A stretch of 64,000 nucleotides of DNA from Trichomonas tenax (taxonomy: Eukaryota; Parabasalia; Trichomonadida; Trichomonadidae): NCBI GenBank assembly GCA_023091735.1, contig JALKBU010000180.1:1-64000 (forward strand). The letters are read 5' to 3'. Position numbers and translations under genes: made by a program. Below, one piece after another: positions 1 through 9,917 of this stretch. The notes under the pieces are model-generated. The model made no database searches, had not been told where the DNA came from, and saw nothing but the letters and a program-made list of their open reading frames with translations. The number at the start of each line of letters is the position of its first letter. Position 1 is the stretch's first letter.

Positions 1-636
1 TAAAACGCAACACATTTTTATCCTGTAAGTCCAACATTTAGTAGACACTGATTTGTTTGCGTTGAAAATGGACAAATCAAGTGAATAATAACGAGATAAA
101 ATCAGGATTACTAAAAATGAACAGATTGGGTATTGATATTTAATAGGATACGTATGCAGGTGATAAGCCATCATATTATCATCATCGCATTCAGCTTTAT
201 CTCACCCTTTTTAACAAAAGATTATTTAATTTTTTTAATCATAAATACTTTTGTTGCATTTTTCATTGAAATAGAGACTTAGAGCTATTTTAATTCAGCA
301 ATTTATTTTCAAAATATATACGCATATTATATATGAAGCAAGAACATATGTTAACAAAAATATTTGGCGGGAAAATTGTAAAAGTAACAGAAATATCATG
401 GTCAGCAAATACACAACGCCACAAGGACCACTACTTCCATGTATTGCTATGACTTCTGCTGTGTAGTGTTAATACTGTTAGATCCATATATTTTGACATG
501 TAAAGTGTCATAATATAATTTTTCATAAAGGAAATTGATATAGTGTTGTTTGATAGTACACATCTAAAAAAATATGAATATTAGATCTGGTTATGGATAA
601 TTATAGGAAAAAATAGAATTTATACAACATTTTTTT
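1..636. other. AT-rich spacer, no gene seen
   Basis: I see no convincing coding region. The stretch holds one reverse-oriented copy of the TTTACATGTCA element at 494-504 and otherwise simple AT-rich sequence. It leads into two hairpins just downstream. Confidence 0.5.
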
Positions 637-714
637 GCTCAGTTTCTCTCGCACACAATGTGATTCTACACAGTGTGGTGAGTCATCACACTGTGTGCGA
701 GAGAGAGACTGAGC
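637..714. repeat. Imperfect inverted repeat (hairpin A)
   Basis: The left arm, 637-664, and the right arm, 685-714, are near reverse complements, differing by a 2-base indel and a couple of mismatches. The loop is 20 bases. The arms carry CTCTCGCACACA on the left and its complement on the right. The element lies upstream of the phosphatase gene and directly before a second hairpin. Function is unknown: possible terminator, structured transcript or mobile-element relic. Confidence 0.8.
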
Positions 715-760
715 ATACTCACTAAGGGCTCCACAAAATGGAACACTATGTTGAGTTTTA

Positions 761-829
761 TTCAAGAGGCTGATAATATGTGCTTCAGGGTCCCTTCAGC
801 CCTGAAGCACATATTATCAGCCTCTCGAA
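761..829. repeat. Near-perfect inverted repeat (hairpin B)
   Basis: The arms at 766-790 and 800-824 are exact 25-base reverse complements around a 9-base loop. Pairing extends to 761 and 829 with one mismatch. This is too long and exact to be chance in a spacer. It ends 30 bases before a TTTACATGTCA element (859-869). Confidence 0.9.
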
Positions 830-852
830 CCTTCTTGCTTCTATTTTCAAGT

Positions 853-873
853 CTCCACTTTACATGTCAGAAC
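853..873 (+). promoter_or_regulatory. TTTACATGTCA promoter-type element
   Basis: The core TTTACATGTCA is at 859-869. A 21-base block around it (853-873) recurs exactly at 9918-9938 upstream of arginine deiminase. It lies about 100 bases upstream of the phosphatase start. The role is inferred from recurrence and position. Confidence 0.6.
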
Positions 874-964
874 CACATCACTTCACCTCACTTCCCTTTT
901 TCGTGATAGGACACTCCAAATATGCCCAAAATTATGTTATTTTGACAAAAAATTATTTATTTTT

Positions 965-2083
965 ATGGAAAGTTTAGGACCGAGTTTACAATCGATTTTT
1001 CAAGAACACGTTTTGCTGATGTCTCATCCAATGGAAAAATATTCATCCGGAGAGATCGGTTACAGCCCTCCTTACGTTAAACCTGCACTATTGATAAATA
1101 TTTTAGATATTGCTGCGAATATCCTGGCTGAAGAACCTATTGTCCTCAATATCAATGTACCTGTCAACATTGTAGGTGATTTACATGGCAACTTATTTGA
1201 TCTTTACAGAATTTTTCAATGCAATGGACTTCCACCAAAGTCTAATTACTTATTCTTGGGCGATTTCATTGATAGAGGAGTTTTCTCAACAGAATTAATT
1301 TGCCTAATTGCCATTATGAAGATTCTTTTCCCGCAAAATGTTTTTATCTTGCGAGGAAACCACGAATTCATGCCAACGAAAGCCAGCTCAGATTTTTCTT
1401 TCGAAATACAGAAACTGTACCAGAACCACCAAGAAATACTCACCAGATTCTATTATTTCTTTTCTTTTATGCCTCTTGCGGCTCGTGTCGGTGACCATCT
1501 TTGTATGCACGGAGGATTGGATCCAAATCTCAAAACCATCGAGCAAATCGAAGCTTTGAAGCGTCCAATCCAATTTGATTCGGATATTGTTGAAGGACTC
1601 GTTTGGAGCGACCCAAAGATGGACCAAGAAGTCGAATTTTCAGCATCTCCACATGGTTACGGATACTTTTTCAACCAAACAGCACTTTATAATTTTCTCA
1701 AAGAAAATAATCTGAGAGGTTTGATCAGGGGTCACTCTTTCGTTGATGGTATCGAAATGCAGTGTGATGGAAAGCTTATCACTGTGTTTTCGGCATCGAA
1801 TTATTCTGAAAGCCAAAACACAAGCGGAATCATATTCTTCAACTCCAACAAAGAGATATATCCCAGAAGATATCCTGCTTTACTCACTCCCCCACGCACA
1901 AAATTAACAAAATCAACGATCGAAAGCAGAAGCACAAGAGTATTCAACAAGAACCCTGGTGTAATACAGAAAATGACTAGAGGTCAGGGTCTTTCAAAAG
2001 TTTATAGTCAGATATCTAAACCAAGAGCAAATTCAATGTTGCCAACACTTAAGGATTACTCCAACTCTCGTTTCGTTATTTGA
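965..2083 (+). CDS. PPP-family Ser/Thr protein phosphatase
   Basis: This 372-residue protein carries the whole PPP catalytic signature. GDLHG (71-75), GDFIDRG (99-105), RGNHE (130-134), HGG (182-184) and RGH (255-257) supply the metal ligands and catalytic His. SASNY replaces the usual SAPNY. The family dephosphorylates Ser/Thr in cytosol or nucleus, usually with regulatory partners. The core resembles PP1/PP2A but is divergent, so no subtype is assigned. About 60 basic, Ser/Arg-rich C-terminal residues follow the core and are probably disordered. The ATG at 965 is the first in frame, about 95 bases after the TTTACATGTCA element. Family membership is certain; substrate is not known. Confidence 0.93.
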   Translation: MESLGPSLQSIFQEHVLLMSHPMEKYSSGEIGYSPPYVKPALLINILDIAANILAEEPIVLNINVPVNIVGDLHGNLFDLYRIFQCNGLPPKSNYLFLGDFIDRGVFSTELICLIAIMKILFPQNVFILRGNHEFMPTKASSDFSFEIQKLYQNHQEILTRFYYFFSFMPLAARVGDHLCMHGGLDPNLKTIEQIEALKRPIQFDSDIVEGLVWSDPKMDQEVEFSASPHGYGYFFNQTALYNFLKENNLRGLIRGHSFVDGIEMQCDGKLITVFSASNYSESQNTSGIIFFNSNKEIYPRRYPALLTPPRTKLTKSTIESRSTRVFNKNPGVIQKMTRGQGLSKVYSQISKPRANSMLPTLKDYSNSRFVI

Positions 2084-2754
2084 TTTCACATCATTGTTTG
2101 TAAAATTTCTTTGAATTTGAAAAAAATATCTATTTTAACATCATATTTCATAAAAATGATCAAAAATGATATCTGTAATCTAAAGGTTATGGTGTATATC
2201 AGTGTCTCATCTTTGTTCCTTTTAAAAGTTCTAAAAATGTATTTTTCGAATTTCATATATAAATAAAGAAATCATATCTTATCTATGGGAACACGATGGA
2301 TGCAATAAGAAAATCAATCGATATCATTTCATATGTAAATATATGGTCTGATATTTTAATTTGTTGATTAGCGATTTCTGAATCGTAATTTAGCATGTAA
2401 TTTCTGACTTGAAACATGTACTAATAAAATCTTTAATGAATTCACATCCTGATCCGATAATATTAATCTGATTGAAAAGGCAGAAGAGTTGATTAGTAAA
2501 ATTCGGATCAAAACGATGAATTATTGAAAATTTCTGTTCGCTGGTTGTTTTTCCCTCACAAAAGTTGAAATTTGCGGAATCGAGATATTTCTTGATTTTT
2601 AAGTTGCCCTTTCGATGTCGGAGCCCATGGTGCGAGCGATAAGCAAATGTTGCAATCAAAAAGCGTGTCCGGCCAAAACCATGGGTGACAAAACATAAAA
2701 AAACCGAAAATTTCTCTCGAAATTATTGAAAGGTGCGATAAAAAACTCTACAAG
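2084..2754. other. Spacer with short palindromes
   Basis: No supported gene. An 8-base inverted repeat, CCCATGGT/ACCATGGG, lies about 2627-2690. AGGTGCGATAAAA at 2731-2743 resembles the GGTGTGATAAAA element seen at 30579 and 37745. It is only 12 bases before the cytidine deaminase start. Confidence 0.4.
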
Positions 2755-3171
2755 ATGTCTTACTACACGAGTGAGGAGGATGTTAAGCGCATGTTCGAAG
2801 CTGCTACAGCCAACCAAAAGAACTGCTACGTCCCATACAGCCATTATCCAGTTTCCGCTGCACTTCTCTGCAAGGACGGAACAATCGTTCTTGGTGTCAA
2901 CGTCGAGAACTGCTCTTATCCAAATGGCTGCTGTGCTGAGCGCTCTGCGATTTTTGGCGCAGTTTCAAATGGTCATAGAGATTTCGTTTCGATTTTGATC
3001 ACCTCGACGATGGGCGACGACTTCATTCTTCCATGTGGTATGTGCCGTCAGGTCATTGCTGAATGGGGTAACTTGGAAGTTATCTCAACAAAGGGAAACG
3101 GCGAGATTAAGCGCTACCACATCTCGGATTTACTCCCAGAGGCCTTCACACCAGCTGACCTCACTAAGTAA
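2755..3171 (+). CDS. Cytidine deaminase
   Basis: This 138-residue protein has the size of the small tetrameric zinc cytidine deaminases, which convert (deoxy)cytidine to (deoxy)uridine in pyrimidine salvage. CAE at 60-62 supplies the first zinc Cys and the catalytic Glu. PCGMC at 93-97 supplies the other two zinc Cys. The substrate-loop region around NVENCSYPNG is also typical. Trichomonads depend on nucleoside salvage, so the enzyme fits. Codons end mostly in G or C, suggesting strong expression. The ATG at 2755 gives the family's usual N-terminus. Confidence 0.95.
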   Translation: MSYYTSEEDVKRMFEAATANQKNCYVPYSHYPVSAALLCKDGTIVLGVNVENCSYPNGCCAERSAIFGAVSNGHRDFVSILITSTMGDDFILPCGMCRQVIAEWGNLEVISTKGNGEIKRYHISDLLPEAFTPADLTK

Positions 3172-3751
3172 TCTAAAAATTAATCGATAATTTTCAATGA
3201 ATATTTTTTGATTGATTATTTGCTAATTTTTTTATAGCAATATGCATAGGATATATAGACAGACTAGAGTTTACTCTGCAAAAAGCGCCTAAAGTGTTCC
3301 ATTCCTTAGGCACCTTCTCCCATTCTGCATTTGCAAAATGGGACGATATAATCACTTCACCGACCACGACACATAAATTTTTTCTTGATTCGCGTTTGGA
3401 TTTATAATATACCCAACATATAAAGCCTATTTGATTCGAAAATTAACCCTATTTCCGATTAAATTACAAATTTCAAAATATATTTTTTGTATTTGGGTCA
3501 CAAAACTCATATATAGCATTCCACTCAATGAGTATTTTATGGACCCATCAGAACTATATAGTGTTACCTAAATATATTTTGAGTTCTCCAATGATGAAAT
3601 AATTTTATGACACGTAAATATTTTACATTCCAAATTATATTTACATGTCAAAATGAAACATTTCTTTGTGCTTGAAATACAATTTTCAATTTGAATTATT
3701 GCATTGATATAAAAACTATATATATAGGGTAAAATTAACGTTTAGTTAAAC
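3172..3751. other. Convergent spacer with small hairpins
   Basis: This lies between convergent genes. A 6-bp hairpin has arms 3287-3292 and 3306-3311. A 12-bp hairpin with one mismatch has arms 3318-3329 and 3332-3343. An exact TTTACATGTCA is at 3640-3650. No coding region is seen. The hairpins follow the cytidine deaminase stop and could mark transcript ends. Confidence 0.5.
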
Positions 3752-6700
3752 TCATTGTCCGGATTTCTTGACAATGTAGTCCCACATCATATCGATGATG
3801 CTTGTGTTCTCCATTGCACCGATGTTGTAGAGAACGACCGGTGGGAAGTTGGACTGGACGACTGTGAAGCCCTTCTGTGCCTGCCAGTGTCCGATTAGCT
3901 TCTTGGAGCACTGTGTGATCTGCGGCTTCATTGCGACGACACTGAGTGTATCCTCGTTTGGTTTGTACTTGATGGAGTTGATGAGGATGTAAAGAACGCG
4001 TGATGCTTCTTCCCTTCCTTGTGGATCTGCTGTAAGGTTGACTAAAGCGACTGTCTTGAGAAGGGCGTTCGTTGTTCCTGGGTTGATTGTGATCTTAGAC
4101 TGCGAAAGGTATTCAGCGAGGATGGACATAACGACTTGATCCTTGTTCAAATCGTTGAACTTGAATGTCTTGTAGAGCGCCTGGTGGAACAGGACGATGA
4201 AAATGCGCATTCTGTCATCCTTGAATGTGTTGATCAAGAACTCAGCATAGTCGTATGCAACATATCTGAGGCCCTTGATTGTCAAGATCGGTGGAATTGG
4301 ACGGTTAGAGACCTGAGCAATCATAGATCTAACTGCATCGATGGAGATAGCGAGGAGAAGGCACCAGTTCGTCTCCTTGCCAGCCTTGATCATGACATTA
4401 GAGAGCTGGTACAAGCACTCGACGACAACCTTGACATTGTCATCACCAAATGTCTGGAGATCAGCGACGTAGTGGATGAAGAGGGATGAGATGTATTCAT
4501 CGCCAGCGTACTGCTCGAAGAATGCATAAAGCTCCTTGGCTCTTTCCTCAGCATCATCGCCTTCTGAGATCTTGCGGCAGACGTCTGTGAGAATCTTCAT
4601 GAGGTGGATGGAGAAGGAGCGCTTGCAGTCGATTGTAATGTAGAGAAGGAAGATTATGGCGACGGGAACAGCTTCGCGTGAGAATGCTTCCTTGTCGCAC
4701 TTTTCGGAGATGAGTCTGTGGTGGATGTTGTCGACGAGAGCGTCCATAAGCTCTGTGCGGTTGTTCTTGAGGGCGTAAAGTGTGAAGAGAAGGATGAAGT
4801 AAATTGACCTTGTGTCCATTTCATCCTTGAGAGCGATCATCATGATGAGAGGCTCGACAGAGCGGTCGCCTTCCTTGACTTGGACTGCGTTGGCGAGAAC
4901 CAAGTTGAAGAACTCACGCTTGAACTCCGGATCGTTCTGGCAAAGCAATGTAGTCATTGTGAGAACAGCCTCCTTGTCGAATGCGAGCATCTTCTTGGCT
5001 GACGGAACCGTGATGATCTGGAACTGCTGCTCGAGTGATGTCGCGCAGTTGATGAGAGAGGCATTCTGGAGAGCGGCCAAGTTCTCTGAGAACTTCAAGC
5101 TGTCGCGTGCGAATCTGAACAAACCAGCGTCAAGGAGTGAGTCGAGCAATGGTCTGAACGGACCAATAGAGAACTCCTCAAGGTGGTAATTGATTGTAGC
5201 GAAGAAGAGGAGTGGAGCGAGCTTCTTCTGGAAGATGTCCTGGAAGAGCTCTCTGTCGGAAATGAGCAACAAAATCTGAGAAAGGGCGTTGGAAGCAACA
5301 ATTTCCTCCTTTGACGGGATGAACGTGATGTTGGCATCCTTGACGAATGTGATGAAGTCCTCGATGTTTGTTGGGAGCTTGCGGTCATAGATGGAGAGAA
5401 TTGGAAGAAGGAATTCGCCTGTTTCGTATGGGAAGACCTGGAAGAGTGAAACAAGAACTAAAACAGCTGTCTGTGTTTCGATGGAGTTCAACTTCTCCTG
5501 GCTAATGCCGTGGTTGAAAACGAGCTTGACGATCTCTGTGGCAACATCTGGAGACTTCTGCTTGAAGTTCTCGAAGATTGCGTGCCAGAGCTTCGTGACC
5601 TCAGCAGCTGTTGAAGCCTCGTTAAGCTTGCAGTGTGCTGTAAGATGGAGAGCCGATGAAACGACTTCTGTTGCTTCGCAGCCTTCAAGAATGACTGGAA
5701 CGAATTGGTAGATAGAAGCAAGAAGTGGGTTCTGGGACTGCTCGATGAGAGCGAAGTCGTCTGCGAAGACCTTGAAGAACTTGCGAGCAATGGATGGTGT
5801 GACAGACTTAGCTGCGAATGAGATGAAGTGGGCGGCCTGTGTGATGAAGCCTGATGGAGAGTGAGATGTTGTCGCCATAACGAGTGTTCTTGGAGCTGGG
5901 TTGACGAAGATTGAGTGCTCCTTTGTGAGAAGAAGGCAGAGCAACTTGTGTGCAGCCTGTCTCGACAAAACGGAAACAGAGGAGATGTGCAAAATGACCG
6001 TGACAAGCAACAAAGCATCACCATCTTCGTAGTTGTCGAGGAAGTCTTGCCTCATTGAGAAGACGTTAGCAATGGCGAGGATGATGTGCGATGCCAAGAG
6101 ATCGAACTTGCAGTAGCTTGTCTTCAAGAGTGGGTAGAGGAGGTGGAAGTTCTGCATCAACAGTGTTGTAAGAGCCTGGACGATGTATGACTGGATCTGC
6201 TCCTTCTGTGAGAATGCGCGTGTGAAGGCTGTGAGCCATTGTGAGAATGAGTTGAAAAACTCGATTGGGAATGTGATGTACTCAAAGGCAGACTTGAGAG
6301 CAGCCAAGTATGTCTCTGGGAATGTGTATGTGAACTGCTTGATGGAGTCGATGCCAGCAATGCCGATGAGCTCTGTGAGGAACTTCTCAGCAATCTGCTT
6401 CGTCTTGAAAACGTTGCCTAAGTGATTCGGGTCGTTGGCAGCGAAGACAATGAAGACCTTGAGGGAGCGCTCGATGCTGACGAATCTCTCCTGGCTGTTC
6501 GGGCACTTGTATGATGGGATCTTAAGAACGAAGTTCTCGAAGTATGGAATGAGGCTGTCACTTGTCTGAAGCCGTGAGAACTGTGGGCGAGAAGAAATTG
6601 TGTTCAAGATTGTGATCGTCTGTGGATAGAAGTTGTCCTTCTTTCCGTTCTGTGTTGACCATGTCTCGATGTGGCCGGCGATTGCAGCAGCGAGAGAGTA

Positions 6701-8956
6701 GTCGATCAATGTGAGAGCGTGGATGGCTTCGTTGCTGGATGGATTCTCTGCGAGCATTGTGAAGATGTCGCCTAAGAACTTCCTGAAGTTGTCATCGTTC
6801 TTTCTAACGATTGTTGACAAGAAGTCGAGGATCTTGTTAGAGTGATTGGCATCCAATGAGCGAGTCTTTTCTTCCCACTTAGCGAGCAATTTGTTGAAGA
6901 AGTTGTTTGTGTAGTCTGGACCAGACTGAACCATCTTTCCGGCGCCAGAGATGTACTCTGTTGCCTTCGATTCGCTGATGTACTTGCAGATGCTGTAGTT
7001 GTGGTTGCACACAGCATCGAAGTTCTGAATGGACTGGAGATTGACTGTCTTGATGAGCGCGTGAGCGTTTGTGGAAACAGACTTATCTGGGTTCAACAAA
7101 GCGATCAACAACATGACATCCAAGTTCATTCTCATCTCGCGCCACTCCTGAGGAACTAACTTAGAGCCTTCTAGTTCGATCTTGGCAGCATTTGTCAAGT
7201 TTGTAGCCCAAGCATTGACAATAGCGCTCAAGTAGCACATGTGGTGGAGCATCTCGGCAGACTCTGACTTCTCGATGATCTCAAGAAGCTTCGTGATGTA
7301 GATAAGTGGAGCCTTAGAGCAAAGCTTGAATGTGACGAGCTTCTCGATGAACATGTTGAGTGATGACATTGCTGAGCTTGCAACTTCTTCCTGTGAAATG
7401 GAGAGATCGAAGACAACTTGAGCAAGCTGGTCGAGCTTCTCCTCGTTTATAGAGTGGATTAATGGAAATGTTGGGATAGCGTACTGAACTTCATCCTTCA
7501 TTTCAGGGTTTGTGCCCAAGATTGATGGCTGAAGGAGTGGGAAGAGAACTTCGTTGAACTTAACAAGATCGCCAGAAGCCTGAGAGCTGAGGTCAGCAAG
7601 TGCTTGAATGCAGATCATTCGAACGCGCTTGTGATCTGAGTTTGGCTCTTCGACAGAGAGCACTGGGCGAACGAAATCGACAAGAATGTTCATCTGCTTG
7701 ATACCAATCTCATCCATGATCTTGAGAACAACTGGGAGCTGCTCTGGTTCAGCAAATCTCAAAGCGCGCTTCTTCTCAGTGCCTGTGAAGAGCAATGGGA
7801 TGATATGTGTGTTAACCATGACAGTGAACTCATCAACGCGTGTCTTGTACAAATCAGCTGGGCAAGACTTGATGAACTCAGCAATGAGCTTGAGGGTCTC
7901 GACATCGCCGTTTCTTGCGTACTTCGTGAGAAGTTCGCAGTATTGCTTAGCGTGTGGAAGGAAGAAATCGAAAACTGTGCTTGATAATATCCTGCACAAG
8001 AATGTGTAGCAGAAATCTGTGTGCTTGCTCTTTGTTGACCACTTGATTGCGATGTTCCAAATGGCTGCCTGATGCTTGTAGTACTGCTCGTGCTTGACGG
8101 AGATTGGTGTTGCGTTGATGGACTTGAGAATCTTCTCGAAGGCGTCGAGGAACTTCATTCTGAGAACACCTCTTTCGATCTTCTTTTCGTTATCGATGAA
8201 GTTCTGGAAGAACTGTAATGTAACTTTTTCAAGTGGTTCTGGTGAGAGAGCGAGTTTGAGCTTCTGTACACCATCGATCCATGATGCGAAGTTACGGAAA
8301 TCATCATCCTTCTTGCACAAGCCAAATTGCTGCCAGAACATATCGTTGATCATCTGGCAATGCCTTGGTGATGAAGAAAGAGCAGAAAGGATTTCACCAG
8401 CACATGCGCGGACAGCGTTTGGCTGATCGTGCTTGAGATAGTGGAAAATAATGCTGACAATCTCGAGAGAGATTGGATCGAAGCTAATGGATGGGCATTT
8501 TGATGCAGCGAGTAAGAACTGAGATATGTAATCGAAAACTGTGCATTCGAGCTTCTCAAATTGAGTTAAAACTTCTTCATTGACAATTTTATCTGTGTGA
8601 AGTGCTTTTGGCTTAACCGACTGCGTTTCAGTTTGCAATGGCATGTTGAGGAGTTCGTGGGCAGTGTTCATTAATGAATTAAAAATCTTGCAAAAATTAG
8701 GGTGGCAATGAAACTGCATAACGAGCGCTCCAACAGTTTCGCTCATAACATTTATCTGCTCCGGGGTGTTAATAGATGACATTTTGAGTCCTTTGCGGAT
8801 TATTGAGCCCATTTCTTGATTATTCATTCTCGCCGCTGTCGATTCGATGCGAGAAGTCAACTCATTCGGAGGGAGTTGAAGGGCTGTGCAGATTCTTGCA
8901 GTCAAAAGAATTCCCCATTGATCGGTAATTTCTTTGATTGCTGCTTGAACTTCCAT
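3752..8956 (-). CDS. Giant helical-repeat protein, function unknown
   Basis: This 1734-residue protein consists almost entirely of short amphipathic helices with Leu/Ile/Val/Phe spacing, as in HEAT or armadillo solenoids. I see no signal peptide, membrane span or catalytic motif. Such scaffolds include importins/exportins, Furry/MOR2-type and translation-associated proteins, but I could not match one confidently. Codon choice is unusually GC-ending for a gene this long and resembles uS8 and the deaminases, which suggests an abundant protein. The ATG at 8956 is preceded by an Inr-like TCATAAAT on the coding strand. It converges on cytidine deaminase. Confidence 0.85.
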   Translation of the reverse strand: MEVQAAIKEITDQWGILLTARICTALQLPPNELTSRIESTAARMNNQEMGSIIRKGLKMSSINTPEQINVMSETVGALVMQFHCHPNFCKIFNSLMNTAHELLNMPLQTETQSVKPKALHTDKIVNEEVLTQFEKLECTVFDYISQFLLAASKCPSISFDPISLEIVSIIFHYLKHDQPNAVRACAGEILSALSSSPRHCQMINDMFWQQFGLCKKDDDFRNFASWIDGVQKLKLALSPEPLEKVTLQFFQNFIDNEKKIERGVLRMKFLDAFEKILKSINATPISVKHEQYYKHQAAIWNIAIKWSTKSKHTDFCYTFLCRILSSTVFDFFLPHAKQYCELLTKYARNGDVETLKLIAEFIKSCPADLYKTRVDEFTVMVNTHIIPLLFTGTEKKRALRFAEPEQLPVVLKIMDEIGIKQMNILVDFVRPVLSVEEPNSDHKRVRMICIQALADLSSQASGDLVKFNEVLFPLLQPSILGTNPEMKDEVQYAIPTFPLIHSINEEKLDQLAQVVFDLSISQEEVASSAMSSLNMFIEKLVTFKLCSKAPLIYITKLLEIIEKSESAEMLHHMCYLSAIVNAWATNLTNAAKIELEGSKLVPQEWREMRMNLDVMLLIALLNPDKSVSTNAHALIKTVNLQSIQNFDAVCNHNYSICKYISESKATEYISGAGKMVQSGPDYTNNFFNKLLAKWEEKTRSLDANHSNKILDFLSTIVRKNDDNFRKFLGDIFTMLAENPSSNEAIHALTLIDYSLAAAIAGHIETWSTQNGKKDNFYPQTITILNTISSRPQFSRLQTSDSLIPYFENFVLKIPSYKCPNSQERFVSIERSLKVFIVFAANDPNHLGNVFKTKQIAEKFLTELIGIAGIDSIKQFTYTFPETYLAALKSAFEYITFPIEFFNSFSQWLTAFTRAFSQKEQIQSYIVQALTTLLMQNFHLLYPLLKTSYCKFDLLASHIILAIANVFSMRQDFLDNYEDGDALLLVTVILHISSVSVLSRQAAHKLLCLLLTKEHSIFVNPAPRTLVMATTSHSPSGFITQAAHFISFAAKSVTPSIARKFFKVFADDFALIEQSQNPLLASIYQFVPVILEGCEATEVVSSALHLTAHCKLNEASTAAEVTKLWHAIFENFKQKSPDVATEIVKLVFNHGISQEKLNSIETQTAVLVLVSLFQVFPYETGEFLLPILSIYDRKLPTNIEDFITFVKDANITFIPSKEEIVASNALSQILLLISDRELFQDIFQKKLAPLLFFATINYHLEEFSIGPFRPLLDSLLDAGLFRFARDSLKFSENLAALQNASLINCATSLEQQFQIITVPSAKKMLAFDKEAVLTMTTLLCQNDPEFKREFFNLVLANAVQVKEGDRSVEPLIMMIALKDEMDTRSIYFILLFTLYALKNNRTELMDALVDNIHHRLISEKCDKEAFSREAVPVAIIFLLYITIDCKRSFSIHLMKILTDVCRKISEGDDAEERAKELYAFFEQYAGDEYISSLFIHYVADLQTFGDDNVKVVVECLYQLSNVMIKAGKETNWCLLLAISIDAVRSMIAQVSNRPIPPILTIKGLRYVAYDYAEFLINTFKDDRMRIFIVLFHQALYKTFKFNDLNKDQVVMSILAEYLSQSKITINPGTTNALLKTVALVNLTADPQGREEASRVLYILINSIKYKPNEDTLSVVAMKPQITQCSKKLIGHWQAQKGFTVVQSNFPPVVLYNIGAMENTSIIDMMWDYIVKKSGQ

Positions 8957-9557
8957 TTATATTTATGATTTAAAAAGCAGTTCTTTCATTTCCTTATCAT
9001 ATGTCACACTCAAAAAAATTCACATCACAACAAAAAAAATTTTTCAAATTTCAAAAAATTTACATTCATGCCTTAAAAATCATCATAAATAATTTACTAC
9101 GACATTTCACACAGAAAGAAAAGTATTAAATCGACATTTTTCGAAATTGACATTTTAAGGTTCTTGATTTTGCCACATAAATTTTTTACATAACATTTTG
9201 TGAAAAATTATTTTCTAATCCTTTCTCCTACATGTAATACATTTATTTGAATTATGTTTATTAAAAATATCCTTGATTTGCAAAAATATGCACTTATTCA
9301 AAAGAGATTCCAGCTATTAATGTCAAAAATCAAAATTATCTTAATAAATAGATAGTAGTAAACCAGATGATGATTAAAAGGTTTTTAATGAAAGCTTCGA
9401 CTTTGATATTGGAAATGTAAACTATTCAAAAAATATAAGGATTCCTTTTGACAGATCTATTCGGAGTAAATAACAAAAGTGCGAATCTAACATGTAAAGT
9501 TTGAAATTTTAACATGTTTTTACCACCATTTCCCCAGTTATTTTACGAATTGCTCCA
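8957..9557. other. Divergent AT-rich spacer
   Basis: No gene is seen. One variant element, TAACATGTAAA, is at 9488-9498. The stretch serves as upstream region for the giant minus-strand gene and leads into the hairpin island. Confidence 0.5.
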
Positions 9558-9623
9558 CAACTGATGACGATCAATGGCTTTGCTACGCTGCACTCCGCTA
9601 CGCCATTGAATCGTCATCAGTTG
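9558..9623. repeat. Inverted repeat (hairpin C)
   Basis: Arms 9558-9578 and 9602-9623 are reverse complements apart from one missing base. They surround a 23-base loop that itself holds GCTACG repeats. Like hairpins A and B, it sits upstream of a gene with the same TTTACATGTCA block. Its sequence is unrelated to theirs. Confidence 0.8.
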
Positions 9624-9699
9624 CTCCGATTTTTAGCCAAAAAAGTTGTTGCTAAGTCAATCGCTAATTCTCTGCGGTGTATTCACAGTTGTATCTCTC

Positions 9700-9890
9700 A
9701 ATAGCTCGGCGCTTTGCAAGCGCCTCGGTCTTATACCCACCCTTCCAGTATTTCCGTACAAAAGCATTAAAAAGATCCATGTTACAAAAAGAAAAAAAAA
9801 AATGCGTCGCGCGCGAGTCAAACGCGCATCTTTTATGAGCATAGGTAACCCATATCCGACGGCACTATGCGCTCAATCTTATAAAATGGT
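9700..9890 (-). other. GC-rich structured island, possible Pol III RNA
   Basis: A perfect 7-bp hairpin with a 3-base loop lies at 9708-9724. At 9811-9827, read on the minus strand, a 5-bp stem encloses the 7-base loop TTTGACT, like a tRNA T-arm with one consensus mismatch. It is followed by GCGACGCA and then an 11-T run (9792-9802), as at a Pol III terminator. No matching tRNA cloverleaf could be drawn, so this is a candidate non-coding RNA or a degraded tRNA-like element only. Confidence 0.3.
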
Positions 9891-9917
9891 TTTCCCGCCC
9901 CTTATTATTTTTAATTC

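Noticed and set aside
780..977. Open frame overlapping hairpin B and the phosphatase start
   Set aside because: It begins with GTG, runs through the hairpin and the promoter element, and overlaps the phosphatase start.
2390..2659. 89-codon minus-strand frame upstream of cytidine deaminase
   Set aside because: It has only a TTG start, AT-random codons and no recognisable features.
5488..6024. Long Ser-rich antisense frames inside the giant solenoid gene
   Set aside because: Ser/Arg-rich translation is the shadow of GC-ending codons on the other strand; the same holds at other places in this gene.
9811..9890. A canonical tRNA-Met on the minus strand (CTCATAA loop near a T-arm)
   Set aside because: Acceptor and anticodon stems do not pair and the variable region is missing, so only a structured-RNA candidate was kept.
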